A DNA stretch of 64,000 nt, from NCBI GenBank assembly GCA_037043455.1, contig JAWPHD010001140.1, positions 248,001 through 312,000 on the forward strand, read 5' to 3'. The position numbers were made by a program, and so were the translations under genes. Below, piece by piece: positions 42,068 to 53,813 of the stretch (its first letter is position 1; every line of letters begins with the position of its first letter). This DNA comes from Cyrtodaria siliqua (taxonomy: Eukaryota > Mollusca > Bivalvia > Adapedonta > Hiatellidae). A model generated the notes under the pieces. The model was not told the DNA's origin, made no database searches, and saw only the letters and a program-made list of their open reading frames with translations.

Positions 42068-45000
42068 ATGAGTATCCGAGAAATTGAAACATCACCAAAA
42101 CAGTATATCAAGGTTTTTAAAGTAAATGTTGTCAGTAATGATCCGCTCAGACAACTACAAAAAACACAATCAAGTGTTGTGAACTTTCTTAAAAAAGAAC
42201 TAAGAAAAACAGGTGGATTGATTAAGCATTGATGTAAAACTTACTTTTAAAAAACAAGTATCGGATGATAGAGGATTGATTGATTGAATTGGATTTTATA
42301 GTCGCACCAACAGCTAAGGTCATATGGCGACTTTCCAGTTTTCATTGGTGGAGGAAGACCCCAGGTGCCCCTCCGGGCAATTTTCTTGCACGGGCGTGCA
42401 CCTGGGTAGAACCACCGACGTTTCGCAAGCCAGCTGGATAGCTTCCTCACATAAAGATTCCTTGGCCCCTGAGGGATCGAACCTACAGCGGTGAGAGGCA
42501 AGTGATTTCAAGTCAGAGACGTTAACCACTCGGCCACGGGCGCCCCCTGGATGATAGAGGAGGTTTTGATTGCGTATACAAAACAGCTTACTTTGCCTCG
42601 AAGGCGGTAATAATATTAAACAAAAATCAAATATCGGAAACATTAGACAAAGCACAGGAAGAAATTATCAATATAATTGGAAATTGGATTCAGTTGGGAA
42701 GTGGTCGGGTAATTGAGACACTAGACGCACACTATATAAATCGAATAAAGTATAAGCCTTTACGGGGTAGCTCTTATTTGGATTTACCAAAAGAACTTTC
42801 TAATTCTAAAAAAGGATTAATAAATATAAAAAATGAAAAAGATAACGAATGCTTCAGATGGTGACATTTGGCTTATGAATTTCCTGCCAATAATAAACCA
42901 CAAAGGATAACAAAGTATAAAAAGCATATTGGTGATCTTGATTATAAAGGAATTACATTTCCTGTTACTATCAAACAAATCCCAAAAATAGAAAAACAAA
43001 ACAACATTTGTTTTAACATATTTGGGTATGGAGATAATCAAGTATACCCTTTGCACATATCAAAAAATAAAGCAGAAAAAACATGTGATATGCTTTTAAT
43101 CACCAAAGAAGAAAAAAATCATTATGTGTGGATAAAAGATTTTAACAGGTGAATTTTTAAGCAAACATTACATTCGAATAAAAAATGGTTTTGTAAAACA
43201 TGCTTGCAGTGCTTTAAATTAGAAAGAGTTCTGGAAAAACATAAACATGTTTGTCTTTCACTTAATGGTAAGCAAGCATTAGAGATGCTAAACAAAGATG
43301 AAAAAGTTAAGTTTAAAAACTACGACAGACAGCTAATGGTTCCGTTTGTTATATATGCTGATTTTGAAGCAGTAACCGAAAGTATTTCTTCAGTATCAAA
43401 CAATCCTAAACAATCACATACAGAAGCATATCAAAAGCATACTGATTGCAGTTAGGGGTATAAGGTTGTTTGTTGTTATGATGATCAATATTCAAAACCA
43501 GTTATAACGTATAGAGAACATGATAGAAGAAGAAAAGTGGTGTAAAAAACTATGAATGTAAACTTTAAAAAAGATCTAGTAATGTCACAGGAAGAAGAAG
43601 CTGGATTCCAAAAATCTAAATCATGTCATATTTGTGGTAATGGTTTTGCAACAACTCTCAAAAAAGGTGACGCGGGTTATACAGTGGCATACAAAAACTC
43701 CATCAGAAAAGTTAGAGACCATTGCCATATAACTGGAAAGTATAGAGGAAGCGCTCATGACATATGTAATATTAATTTCAGGTTGACTAGAAAAATACCT
43801 GTTGTGTTTCATAACTTGAGAGGATACGATTCCCACTTTATATGGAACACATCGGAAAGTTTAAACAAAACATAATTGTTATACCGAATAACATGGAGAA
43901 GTACATGGCTTTTATGTTAGGACAAAGTTTGGTGTTTATTGACAGTTTTCAGTTTATGTCTCAATCATTAGAACATTTAGTAAAAAACATCCCTTCGTTT
44001 CAATACACCTCTCAGGAATACTCTGGCGACAAGCTAGAATTAATAAAACGGAAAGGCGTTTATCCTTATGATTATATGAACAGTTTTGAACGCTTCAAGG
44101 ATACTAAATTATCTGACAAAGATAGCTTTTATTCTCAATTAAATGATGAGCACACTTCAAGAATATCGAAAACATTTAAGATTAAAAATATGGGAGAATA
44201 TCATGATTTGTATCTTAAGACTGATGTGCTGTTGCTGACAGATGCTTCTGAAAACCTTAGAAAAATGTGCATTGAGTATTACAAATTAGATCCTTGTCAT
44301 TACTTCAGTAGTCCTGGTTTAGCTTGGGATGCATGCCTTAAGATGACTGGTATCCAACTTGATTTAATAACTGATATTGATCAATATTTGTTTGTGGAAA
44401 AAGGATTAAGAGGCGGTACGAGTTATATTGCAAACGGATATTCACAGGCTAACAATAATATATGAAAAACTATGACAAGAAAAAAGAAAACAAGTACAAA
44501 ATATATCTCGATGCTAAAAACTTGTATGGATGGACTATGTGTCAACCGTTTCCTACTGGCAACTTCAAGTGGGTTGATAAGTTTGAAAAAGGAAAATCAA
44601 ATTACATTGTTGAGTGTGATATTACGTATCCTGAGAAACTGCATGACTTACATAATGATTATCCTCTCGCCCCGGAAAGTTTAAACATAAAAAATGAGTG
44701 GCTGTCAGACTATTGTAAAAATTGAAAACAAAAGTTTAATTTAGAACATCGTAATATTAATAAACTTGTCACGACACTAAAAAATAAAGAAAAGTATGTT
44801 GTGCATTTTAGAAACTTAGAATTGTATAAAAAGCTTGGATTGAAGGTAACAAAAATACACCGAATACTACAGTTGGACGAATCAGAGTGGTTAAAGACAT
44901 GAATAGACTTAAATACTGCCAAGAGAACAGCTGGTAAAAATGCTTTTGAAAAGGATTTCTTCAAGCTGATGAACAATTCAGTTTTTGGTAAAACTATGGT

Positions 45001-45718
45001 AAACTTGAGAAAAAGAATTAATGTTAAATTAACTCACGATGAGGAGGTCCTTTTAAAATATGCGGCAAGACCTTCATTTATTTCTTGTAAAATGTTTAAT
45101 GAACATTTATTTGCCATAAACAGAATAAAAGAACGATTAGTTTTAAATCGTCCTTGTTATGTTGGCATGTATTTTAGACTTGTCAAAATATTTGATGTAT
45201 GATTTCAATTACAACTATATCAAACACAAATATGATAGAAAAGCTAAGTTATTATTTACTGATACCGATTCCTTGTGTTACGAAATAGAAACAAAAGATG
45301 TTTATGCGGACTTTTACAAGGAAAAGAACTGTTTGATAATTGTGATTATGATCCAAAAAGTTAGTTCCATTTTAATGATAATAAAAATGTTATTGGCAAG
45401 ATGAAAGATGAAACTTGTGGAATACCCATAGTTGAATGTGTTGGGTGGCGAAGTAAACTATATTCGTATGTGCTAGATAATGAGGTTAGTACAAAGAAAT
45501 GTAAGGGTGTTAAAAAGTGCGTTGTTAAAAAACAGATAGCACATTACGATTAAAAAAAGATTTTGTTTACGGCAACAGAAGCTCACCATGAGATGAAAGT
45601 TATTAGATCGCAAAAGCATAACATAAGCAGCTATGCAATAAATAAAAAAAGTTTATCAGCTTATGATGATAAACGGTACATACCAGATAACGGACAAGAT
45701 ACGTTAGCATACAGTTAA
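42068..45718 (+). pseudogene. polB: Polinton 2 family-B DNA polymerase (pPolB)
   Basis: Starts MSIREIETSPKQYIKVFKVN. After the SINE insertion (42276-42548) the N-terminal domain continues (FDCVYKTAYFASKAVIILNK). Exo I is VIYADFEAV (about 43349), Exo II is FHNLRGYDSHFI (about 43810), Exo III is YHDLYLKTDVLLLTD (about 44200), PGLAWDA about 44315, motif A YLDAKNLYGW (about 44504, intact here), motif B NNSVFGKTMVNLRKR (about 44968), motif C FTDTDSL (about 45257). The end is ISSYAINKKSLSAYDDKRYI to 45718. Stops include TGA near 42864 and 43150 and TAG near 43453, plus frame changes near 43545, 43845, 44460, 44725 and 45175. Same order as the Polinton 1 enzyme but clearly divergent. Inactive. Confidence 0.9.
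42276..42548 (-). mobile_element. tRNA-derived SINE inserted in polB
   Basis: 273 bp on the minus strand flanked by the 13-bp duplication GGATGATAGAGGA (42263-42275 and 42549-42561). The head (42470-42548) is tRNA-like: A box TGGCCGAGTGG, B box GGTTCGATCCC. The body has GGGGTCTTCCTCCACCA and GGAAAGTCGCCATATGAC, and ends in GTTGGTGCGACTATAAAA plus an ATTGATTGATTGA-type tail. It looks like a known mollusc SINE family. The tRNA-like head is not a working tRNA gene. Well preserved, so a recent insertion. Confidence 0.9.
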
Positions 45719-45778
45719 TTGTAATAGTTGAGTAGCATTCAAGGGTTTAAAAATAATTATATATAGTATTATTATATA

Positions 45779-46093
45779 ATGGAACAACAAAGATTAGAAA
45801 AGGTTTGCAGAAAACTTAACCATTTAAAAGATAAATATAGAAGAGAATTGATGAGAGGTAAGCAACTCCAAGTAGAATATGAGGTAGTCCGTGATGATTT
45901 TATGGACACCAAAAAAAGGCGATTGCTGTTTCAAATGGATAATTATGAACGTGAGATGGCCGGAAACAGAGAAGAGCTTCTTGAACTGAAATACAAAATA
46001 GCAAAGTGTAGAAAAATAAAATACTCCATGGTAAAACATGATATGCAGAGCGATGATGAAGACTACTGCCCGGTTCCGTCTGACTTTGCTTAA
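45779..46093 (+). CDS. Small coiled-coil protein reaching into right TIR
   Basis: Intact 104-codon frame starting MEQQRLEKVCRKLNHLKDKY, almost entirely helical with heptads, ending DMQSDDEDYCPVPSDFA. The last 20 or so codons (from about 46032) lie inside the right TIR, so the left TIR carries a copy of the same C-terminus without a gene attached (29223-29283, minus). Preceded by TAGTATTATTATATA. Not recognised. Confidence 0.65.
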   Translation: MEQQRLEKVCRKLNHLKDKYRRELMRGKQLQVEYEVVRDDFMDTKKRRLLFQMDNYEREMAGNREELLELKYKIAKCRKIKYSMVKHDMQSDDEDYCPVPSDFA

Positions 46094-46351
46094 CGAGTTG
46101 CAAATGTTATGTTACTAAATTGACAACCGAATTGATTAGTAGTATAGATAGTGAGGGTATCAGGCGAGTTTCCCTGAGCGGGGTGCTTGAGAAAACTAAT
46201 GAAATATGTCGGTGTTGATTTAGGCGTGTCTTACATTTAGATCTTGGTGCAAATGAGAGTTACGCCTGAGTCGCCCCTCGCATATTTCATTAGTTTTTCT
46301 CGTTCCCCGCGGGAGGGAAACTGGTCTGGTACCCTCACTACCTATACTGCT
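46027..46351 (-). repeat. Right TIR of Polinton 2
   Basis: Inverse of 28966-29290, including both fold-back arms, ending CCTATACTGCT. Confidence 0.9.
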
Positions 46352-46488
46352 AATATTATATCTTCATACAAATTATATGTATTTTACTGTCTCAATAAAG
46401 GAATTAATAGAATTTAATTTTGAGTTCCTTGTTACCTACTATGATTAATACTTGTTGCGCCTTACTAAAAGCTATTCTTTATCGCAAG

Positions 46489-46760
46489 TGGATATAAAAG
46501 TAGAACAGGAAATGTAGCATTCAAGGACCACTGTCAAACAAAATAATACCTCGAAACAAACACCAATTAAAAGGATAATTGCAAGAGAAGTAGGTATTTG
46601 ATATCCCAAACATACAATGGTTGATAATAGGGCTTCCGCATTCGGTCCGCCTGTGCCTGGGGGTTGAAACCAGGTTCTTGGTTGCACTAAAAGTAGATAT
46701 AAAAGTCGAACAGGACATGTAGCTTCCACAGAACACAGTCAACCGAAGACGCGCATTATC
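46489..46760 (-). mobile_element. Non-coding fragments of the RT element
   Basis: Two minus-oriented pieces share ATATAAAAGTCGAACAGGAC and CAGGTTCTTGGTTGCA strings with the untranslated ends found at 49168, 53160 and 58420. A partial tandem pair (46489-46541 and 46692-46745). Confidence 0.55.
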
Positions 46761-48068
46761 AGAAGCAAAATGAACATGTTAAAAAGAAACAAGACATGTG
46801 ACATCACAAGAACAAACGGATTGACAATTGACAAAAAAGGCCGCTGTGGCGCTAGGGAGAACCAAGCATCACTCATGCGTAGTGTCATTGCAATTAAATG
46901 TCACAGGGTAAATAACAAAATCACCTCCTACTTATATTCGTTAGCAAACAAGGCAGCATCAACCTCTCTCTTACTCTATAGTCATCCAATATAACGGGAT
47001 AGCTTCAGTTAAACGTCTCTACTAGACAATATAACGGGACAGCTTCAATTAAAAAGTCTCTACTAGACAATCTCCTCTAACACACTAAGCAGCATTTATA
47101 AGTATTTAAGTAAAAACACAAATGAATATTATACCAAAATCTTAGAAATACACGAAGAAAATACTCAGTGACTTTCCTTTTAACTTTATTTATACTGGAG
47201 GACTTTATACACACATAATGTATATGGTTTCAATAATTCTTACAAGCAACATTGAAACTAATGGCGCGATAGCCCCAATATATTACCTAATTAAAACAGA
47301 TTTTCACAGTAATCAAATTTGACTGTAGTATTTGATGAAGTAAATATAAAGTGATATATACACATAAATGATTCCGAAATACGATTAAAAGTACGATATA
47401 ACTTTGACTGTTTTCATAGAGGTGTTTTGAAAGTTCTCAAATACATTCGCTGCGATTCACTTACACAGGGTATTATCTGTTATATATGTTGTATCTGTTG
47501 GAGAACTGACCACAACTGTAAGGCAAAAGCATAACTATAACCCCGAGTAAAGAATTTAATTGGAGAAATACAGGTGTAAATAAATTATGACGTTCCCTAG
47601 ATAAAACTAATATATACGACACAGAGGTAAGCAAATATCTGTATATGAGTAGCTCATTTGAGGTAAATCAGGTCAGAACAAATTATAGTAAAATATACAA
47701 AAAAAACATGCATGCGAAATATATTTAAAATCTTTTAATTAGATTTTAGAGTCGTTTGGAATGATCTTTTATTTCGGTCTACGTTAATCAGGGCTATCTT
47801 TATAGATGATAAGTGGCGACGACAGCACACAGCTTAAATAGTCTTTCCAGGGCCAAGTTTTCTTAAATAACGTAATTTCAGCTGAACCTTTTTATTAAAT
47901 TGTTAACGGCCTACAAAACGAGCTAAAATCACGACCGACCGACCACTCATTCAGCCACCCACCCAAACACGCACTGACTCAGCCACCCACACACCTACCC
48001 ACCCACCCACCAACAAACCCAACCACCCACTCACTAAAAATCCCACCACGCACATCACCCGCCCAGAA
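46761..48068. other. No gene seen
   Basis: AT-rich DNA with a short direct duplication (ATATAACGGGATAGCTTCAG... at 46989 and 47023) and C/A-rich simple sequence from about 47935 leading into the microsatellite. Confidence 0.4.
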
Positions 48069-48683
48069 CTCACTCACTCACTCACTCACTCACTCACTCA
48101 CTCACTCACTCACTCACTCACTCACTCACTCACTCACTCACTCACTCACTCACTCACTCACTCACTCACTCACTCACTCACTCACTCACTCACTCACTCA
48201 CTCACTCACTCACTCACTCACTCACTCACTCACTCACTCACTCACTCACTCACTCACTCACTCACTCACTCACTCACTCACTCACTCACTCACTCACACA
48301 CTCACTCACTCACTCACTCACTCACTCACTCACTCACTCACTCACTCACTCACTCACTCACTCACTCACTCACTCACTCACTCACTAATTCACTAACTCA
48401 CTCACTCACTCACGCACTAACTTACACACTCACACACCCCACATCACTCACTCACTCACTCACTCACTCACTCACTCACTCACTCACTCATTCACACACT
48501 CACTCACTCACTCACTCACGCACTCACTCACTCACTCACACACCCCACATCACTCATTCACTCACTCACTCACACACACACTCACTCACTCACTCACTCA
48601 AAACCCAACCACCCACCCACCCACTCACTCATTCACTCACATTCACTTACTTACTCACTTACTTACTTACTTACTTACTTATT
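48069..48683 (+). repeat. (CACT)n microsatellite
   Basis: Near-perfect CACT repeats for over 300 bp (48069-48395), then interrupted CACT/CACA blocks to about 48600 and a TTAC run at 48646-48683. Assembled length is unreliable. Confidence 0.95.
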
Positions 48684-49167
48684 TATGTAATCTGTAATCT
48701 GTAAAGATTTAATTTTATTAAACCATTTTTATTAAAGAAAAGGACCCGTAAATAATAACACTTACTGATATGTAGACCTTTCAGCCGCCAAACAGCACTA
48801 AATAAACGCTAGTGTGAATGTCAATAAATACTGACAAGGTGATGGCAGCATCTCTCACGTCCCCTACCTTGCTGACTTAGTTACTTCAAAATTACATTCT
48901 TGAGAAACACAAACTCTGCCCAAATCTCCACTCAGATTTAACAAATACGGAACGACAATTCGGATTGCATATATTTATTAAACGATACGGATAGTTTGAT
49001 CCCCGCACTTGAATCTTGAGTTTAATACGTTTATTCATCTAAATTAATCTTAGTTACGATGAATATCTTAAGCGATATTTAACTTAGTGCGCAATATAAT
49101 TAGAAAACCTTAATCAGCAGAAAATGAAAACAGAGGATAAATGGTCGGTCATATTGAACTGCCGTGG
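48684..49167. other. No gene; repeat fragment
   Basis: At 48780-48830 a piece (GCTAGTGTGAATGTCAATAA) recurs at 49892 and 53985 as part of the fold-back repeat family. Confidence 0.45.
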
Positions 49168-49722
49168 GTATGTATAAGTAGAGTCGAACAGGACAAGCAA
49201 CATTCAAGGAGGATGACAGTCAACCACAAACACACACAGAAACAAAGAACAACGTTAAAGATGAATAATGGGCAAAGTAAGATATCACAGACACAAAAAG
49301 GGTTGACAAAAGGGCTACCGACTTGGAACGGTCAGTGGCAAAAAGGCAGGCATGGAGTTTAAACAAGGTTCTAGGGTGCACCAAATCTCACTCTTGCCAT
49401 ATTGGCATCCCAGTAAACGGGCCAGTGTAAATAAAGATATCCTCGCCTGGTTATAATCTCTAACAAACAAGGCAGCATCAATAGGCATTAAAAGTAGAAC
49501 ACACAAATGACCATGTATATAAATCACGTCACCATAGAAGTCAGGTTGAGAAGGTTCTTGTCGAAGAATCGTTTTTAAGTTATTTTTGTATTTTGATAGT
49601 AGATCAGGGCCATGATAATACAATTGGTCAACGGTTTCTCGATGTTTATGGTAACGGCAGCACTGGTGGAGTAGCGTTTTAGTTATACAAATAAATACTG
49701 ATCTTTTGTGAGCAAAAAACAC
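49168..49722 (-). mobile_element. RT element fragment, C-terminus and UTR
   Basis: The minus-strand frame from 49722 encodes ITKTLLHQCCRYHKHRETVD, then KYKNNLKTILRQEPSQPDFY and GDVIY, matching the reverse-transcriptase C-terminus at 52500-52680. It then runs into non-coding sequence shared with 53160-53380 (GGTTCTAGGGTGCACC). Decayed copy in opposite orientation to the main copy. Confidence 0.65.
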
Positions 49723-49738
49723 AATTAAGAGAATAAAG

Positions 49739-49925
49739 AAGCAGACTCGGTTTTATTGAGTCTGTTCATGAGAAGTAATGAAATAAGCAACACCTCTCAC
49801 GCCCACTAGCACCGGCTTAAGCGGTATTCTACTTCAAAACCACATATATTGGGCTCGTTGGGAGACTTTTTACAACCGCCACACTGCTAAACGGAACGCT
49901 AGTGTGAATGTTAATAAATACTGAT
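49739..49925. repeat. Relative of the fold-back repeat
   Basis: AGACTCGGTTTTATTGAGTC, TGTTCATGAGAAGTAATGAA and the CCGCCACACTGC block follow the order seen at 4030-4110 and 4525-4550. Confidence 0.55.
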
Positions 49926-50674
49926 AAATGTGATAAAGGTGACGAATGTTAATTTCCAATTCTACTAAAAGCTCTGGAAAAAGGAATACCCTTAGAACAT
50001 ATACCACATAAGAAGTTTAAGCAGGGATAATTGTCTTAATACGGCTTTAATGTGACATTTTTTTTAAAACGTCTGAGCTACGTGTATAAATAGTACCAGT
50101 ACTCCTTTTTAGATGTATACTCGCTGTATTCTGTATTGCGAAATGCAATAGAGAAATATGAAGGTAGGCGAAAATACAACAAATCAACAATACGAATAAC
50201 CAACTACTCCTGTTCAAGATGCCTTGCCTGTATTGTTGTATTTTCCAAAGCAATATAATACGTTAAGGCTAAGCTAATATTTTTAATAAAAGGGTAGTAT
50301 TATTGACTGCCGTTAGTAATTGTACATCCATCCGTAACGCTTACCCATGCCAACCACTAACCCTTTCCAAAGAATTACTTAAAGTAATATATAAGAAGTA
50401 CATGGTTAGTAAACTAGAAGTTCAGCTATATCCTGTTGAGTGTAAGAAAAGTGATAAATGCGAGCCTCTGGCGAGTATTCATCATTTTTCGACACGAGCC
50501 AAAATACAACTGAAATTCTAAGTTAATAACCATGTATTTTGTTTTATCATGCAACAGTTTAAAATAACATAATTTAAATGAAAAACAATGGAAATGTACA
50601 GTTTACGTCTGCTGCCGTCAAAATACAAATGGAGGATAGTTTGTCAGGGGAAATAACTTTGGTAAAAAATGTTT
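49926..50674. other. No gene seen
   Basis: AT-rich DNA; open frames 50047-50253 and 50303-50521 have no recognisable motif. Confidence 0.4.
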
Positions 50675-50921
50675 TCGGCGTTTAAGTATATTTATAGCGA
50701 TAATAAATGCAAAATACATTATTTTGATAATGTATTGCATTTCTAAGTTTATAAACATAGAAAATATTGTGTATATTTGTAGTTAAATGGCTGATTTCTG
50801 ACTTTTTAAGTCATCGAATAATATCACGTGTAGTCACTAGCATATTAGTTATACAGCAGTTGGGCGGATAATATTAGGTTACTAGACTAGCTCTGTATTT
50901 GTATAGTAGTAATATTATTAT
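50675..50921 (+). repeat. Dispersed repeat, copy 2
   Basis: Matches 3039-3262; this copy has a 20-bp insertion (ATATTAGTTATACAGCAG region). Adjoins the RT copy at 50926. Confidence 0.65.
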
Positions 50922-50925
50922 TGAA

Positions 50926-51215
50926 GCCTACATTACATCACGTCAATGTTTTATCGAACTCAGTAGCACTAATTCGTATACTCCAGTCCAATTTACTGAG
51001 GATGATGTTGTTTCCACACATATCACTCGGTGCACTACTTTCAAGGCTGCGGTAGACGAAAAATAAAACCAACTGCCAATTATGTACTGGATTCCTAAAT
51101 TGCATAAAAATCCGTATAAGGCCCGCTGTATTTCGAATGCTAGTGCCTGCACCACAACAAACATATCCAAACTGATTAGTTTGTTTTGGTCTATAAAAAA
51201 TTCAGGATAAAAGTC
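50926..51215 (+). mobile_element. RT element fragment, internally deleted
   Basis: Parallels 51395-51745: ACTATTGGATTCC-type block encoding MYWIPKLHKNPYKARCISNA and CTTTNISKL, then a jump to LFWSIKNSG. Ends where copy 2 begins. Confidence 0.65.
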
Positions 51216-52883
51216 AATTCTTAAAAATTATAGATGCACGTATTACATTTTATAAGGCTAACCCCTCTTTACTACCTCCGAGACCTAGATTTTCCTTTCG
51301 TAATTTAAAATAGGGAATTCAGGAATTTCATAATAAATTTGTATTCGTTCCAGACCTGCAGATAAAGCAGCTAATAATGTAATTATTGTTTGACGCCTAC
51401 ATTATGTCAATGTTTTATCTCTGGAACTCGGCAGCACCAATTCGTATACTTCAGTTAATTCTACTGAGGATAATGTTGTTTCCGCACATATCACTCGCTG
51501 CACTACTTTCAAGGCTGGTGTAAACGATAAGCAAAATAAACTGCCTACCATGTACTGGATTCCTAAATTACATAAAAATCCTTAAACGGCTCGCTTTATT
51601 TCTAATTCTAGTGCCTGCACCACAACAAACATCTCCAAACTTTTAACTTCTTGTCTTACTGCCGTTAAATATCACGTTAAACTATATTGTGATAAAACTT
51701 ATGAAAACTCTGGGATTAATTTGTTTTGGTCTATAAAAAATTCAGGAGACATTCTTGATAAAACTTTCGATAAAGGTCAAGTTTCATCAATAAGTACTTA
51801 TGACTTCTCTACACTATATACAACCTTACCACATCATCTTATTAAAGACAAGCTAATTTCTCTTATTCAAAAAACATACGCTAGAGAAAATACTACATTT
51901 TTGGCTTGTAATAATATTAAAGCGTTTTTTACTAACGGCAGTTTGGACATGTATACTATGTGGACTTGCTATGAAGTTTGTGAAGCACTCATCTTCCTAT
52001 AAGATACTATTTTCGTCAGGTATGGTACCACCGTTCATAGAAAAGTTGTTGGTATCCCTATGGGTACGAACTGTGCACCACGTGTCGCATATTTGTTTTT
52101 ATTTTGCTATGAAAGGGATTTCATGTTGAGTCTTTCACCAGATACCCAGGCAGATGTTATTGAAGCTTTTAATGACACCTCTCGGTATCTGGATGACATA
52201 CTGAACATTGACAACCCTTTCTTTCCAACTATGGTTGATAATATTTATCCTAAAGAACTTCAGCTTAATAAAGCTAATATATCTGATAATAACACTTCTT
52301 TTCTTGATTTAGATCTCTCGATTGAAAATGGTCAAATAATTAGCAAAATCTATGACAAGAGAGATGATTTTGATTTTGACATTGTTAATTACCCCCACTT
52401 GGATGGGAATGTTCCCCGAGCAACTTCTTATGGGGTGTATGTGTCTCAACTTATTCGTTTTTCAAGAGCTTGTACTCGAGTTGAGGACTTTAATATTCGT
52501 AATCTGTGTATAACTAAAAAGCTACTCAATCACGGTTACCGTTACCATAAACTTCGTAAAACCTTTGCAAAATTTTATTATCGTAACCCTGATATTGTTT
52601 CCAAATATAAAAGTAATTTAAGGACTCTTCTGGCGACAAGGACTATCACAACCCGACTTCTATGGTGATGTAATTATAAACTTCGTAATATACTTGGTCA
52701 TGATCACTTTCATACTATCTCTGTTAAACTTGTTAAAAAGTTTATCAAAAGAGTTTATGACCCTATCATTTTACAACGTACTGCATGCTTGGTGGTAGAC
52801 CCTTTTACATTTCGCCACTATGCTTTCCTCGTTAACTTTACGATGACCGGACAGGCTGTGGACCCTATCATGACGCCTACCTA
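51216..52883 (+). mobile_element. Reverse transcriptase, Penelope-like candidate, decayed
   Basis: Broken frames encode an N-terminal block (FRNLK, then EFHNKFVFVP), PKLHKNP, FWSIKNSGDILDK, catalytic region A (STYDFSTLYTTLPHHLIKDK), region B (GIPMGTNCAPRVAYLFLFCY), the catalytic RYLDDILNID and FLDLDLSIENGQIISKIYDK. The C-terminus is NHGYRYHKLRKTFAKFYYRN and QAVDPIMTPT, ending about 52883. The RT blocks fit the Penelope-like branch best; I see no GIY-YIG or AP endonuclease. Several stops and shifts (51590, 52002, 52668) make it inactive. Copies of its C-terminus recur at 49168, 53385, 56780 and 57756. Confidence 0.7.
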
Positions 52884-53512
52884 AAGCCCATTGGGACGGT
52901 GGCGTTTGATGTTTGTCTATGATCGTTCCTGTCGTGCCCTTAATGGTTTATTCTCTTGTTGCTCTGGCTTCTGCCAAGTCACTGAGTACCTTCATTGTGG
53001 CTTTCTAGGCTATTGTTTTTTTTTGTATTATATTTACACGAGCATATTCGTGTTTTACTTATATTGCATATTGATGCTGCCTTGTTGGTTACAGATTAGA
53101 TCATGGCGGGGATTTCTTTATTGACACTGTCCTGTATTAATGGGTTGACAGTAGGGTAAGTGTGAGTCTTGTTGCACCCTAGAACCGGTTTAAACCCCCA
53201 GTGGCCTTTGTTGCCACTGACCGTTCCAAGGCGGTAGCCCTATTGTCAACCCTTTTGTGTTTGTGATGTCGTTTGCATTTTGTATTACTTTTGCCTTCTC
53301 GTTTGTCTGTTTGCGTGTTTGTTTTTGTACTTTGTGGTTGACTGTCGTCCTTGAATGCTGCTTTCCCTGTCCGATATTTTTATATTTCTTTGTATAACTA
53401 AAAAGCTTCTCCATCAGGGCTACCGTTACCATAAACTTCGTAAAACCTTTGCAGAAGTGCATCATCGTAACCCTGATCTTATTCCCAAATTTCGGTTAGA
53501 AGCGGGAAAGTT
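52884..53512 (+). mobile_element. RT element 3' region plus a second C-terminal fragment
   Basis: Non-coding tail (CCCTAGAACCGGTTTAAACC, CTGACCGTTCCAAGGCGGTA) followed at 53385-53495 by another copy of the C-terminal coding block (GCTACCGTTACCATAAACTT). Confidence 0.65.
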
Positions 53513-53813
53513 TTAGACGAATTTCTGTACGTTGCATAACTGGTTGTGTTTCACCTGAGCAAAACGAGATGAAATTTCTGTAAGTCTCATCATATTATAC
53601 GAAGCACTAGCAATAGTACAAAGTAGGACATTCTCTAAAGAAAAACAAGACACCAATCAATGTTAAGTCGAGTTTTTTCTACATGCCTGTATGAGTTAGG
53701 GCAGTACTTGCAGTCAAATATACAGTGGACGAATAATAAAACCAATTTTATATTAAGAAATAGAGAAAACGGGATCCTTTGGCTAAACCGAACACAAACA
53801 AGAAAAGAAAGAA
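53513..53813. other. No gene seen
   Basis: About 300 bp, no supported content. Confidence 0.4.

Larger units (their letters stand above)
28966..46351. mobile_element. Polinton/Maverick element 2
   Basis: A 17,386-bp element with 325-bp TIRs starting AGTAGTATAG, flanked by TATATT (28960-28965) and AATATT (46352-46357), a 6-bp duplication with one mismatch. Genes: integrase, PLA2-like, beta protein, fibre-like and ATPase on minus; coiled-coil, membrane, small, acidic, polB and a terminal coiled-coil gene on plus. Its proteins differ strongly from Polinton 1, so it is another lineage. It holds three nested insertions (29422-31947, 32792-34800, 42276-42548). No major capsid gene or cysteine protease found. 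Confidence 0.92.

Noticed and set aside
42470..42548. tRNA gene
   Set aside because: A and B boxes belong to the SINE head, with SINE body and target duplication around it.
48069..48683. CRISPR-like or satellite array
   Set aside because: Simple 4-bp repeat without spacers.
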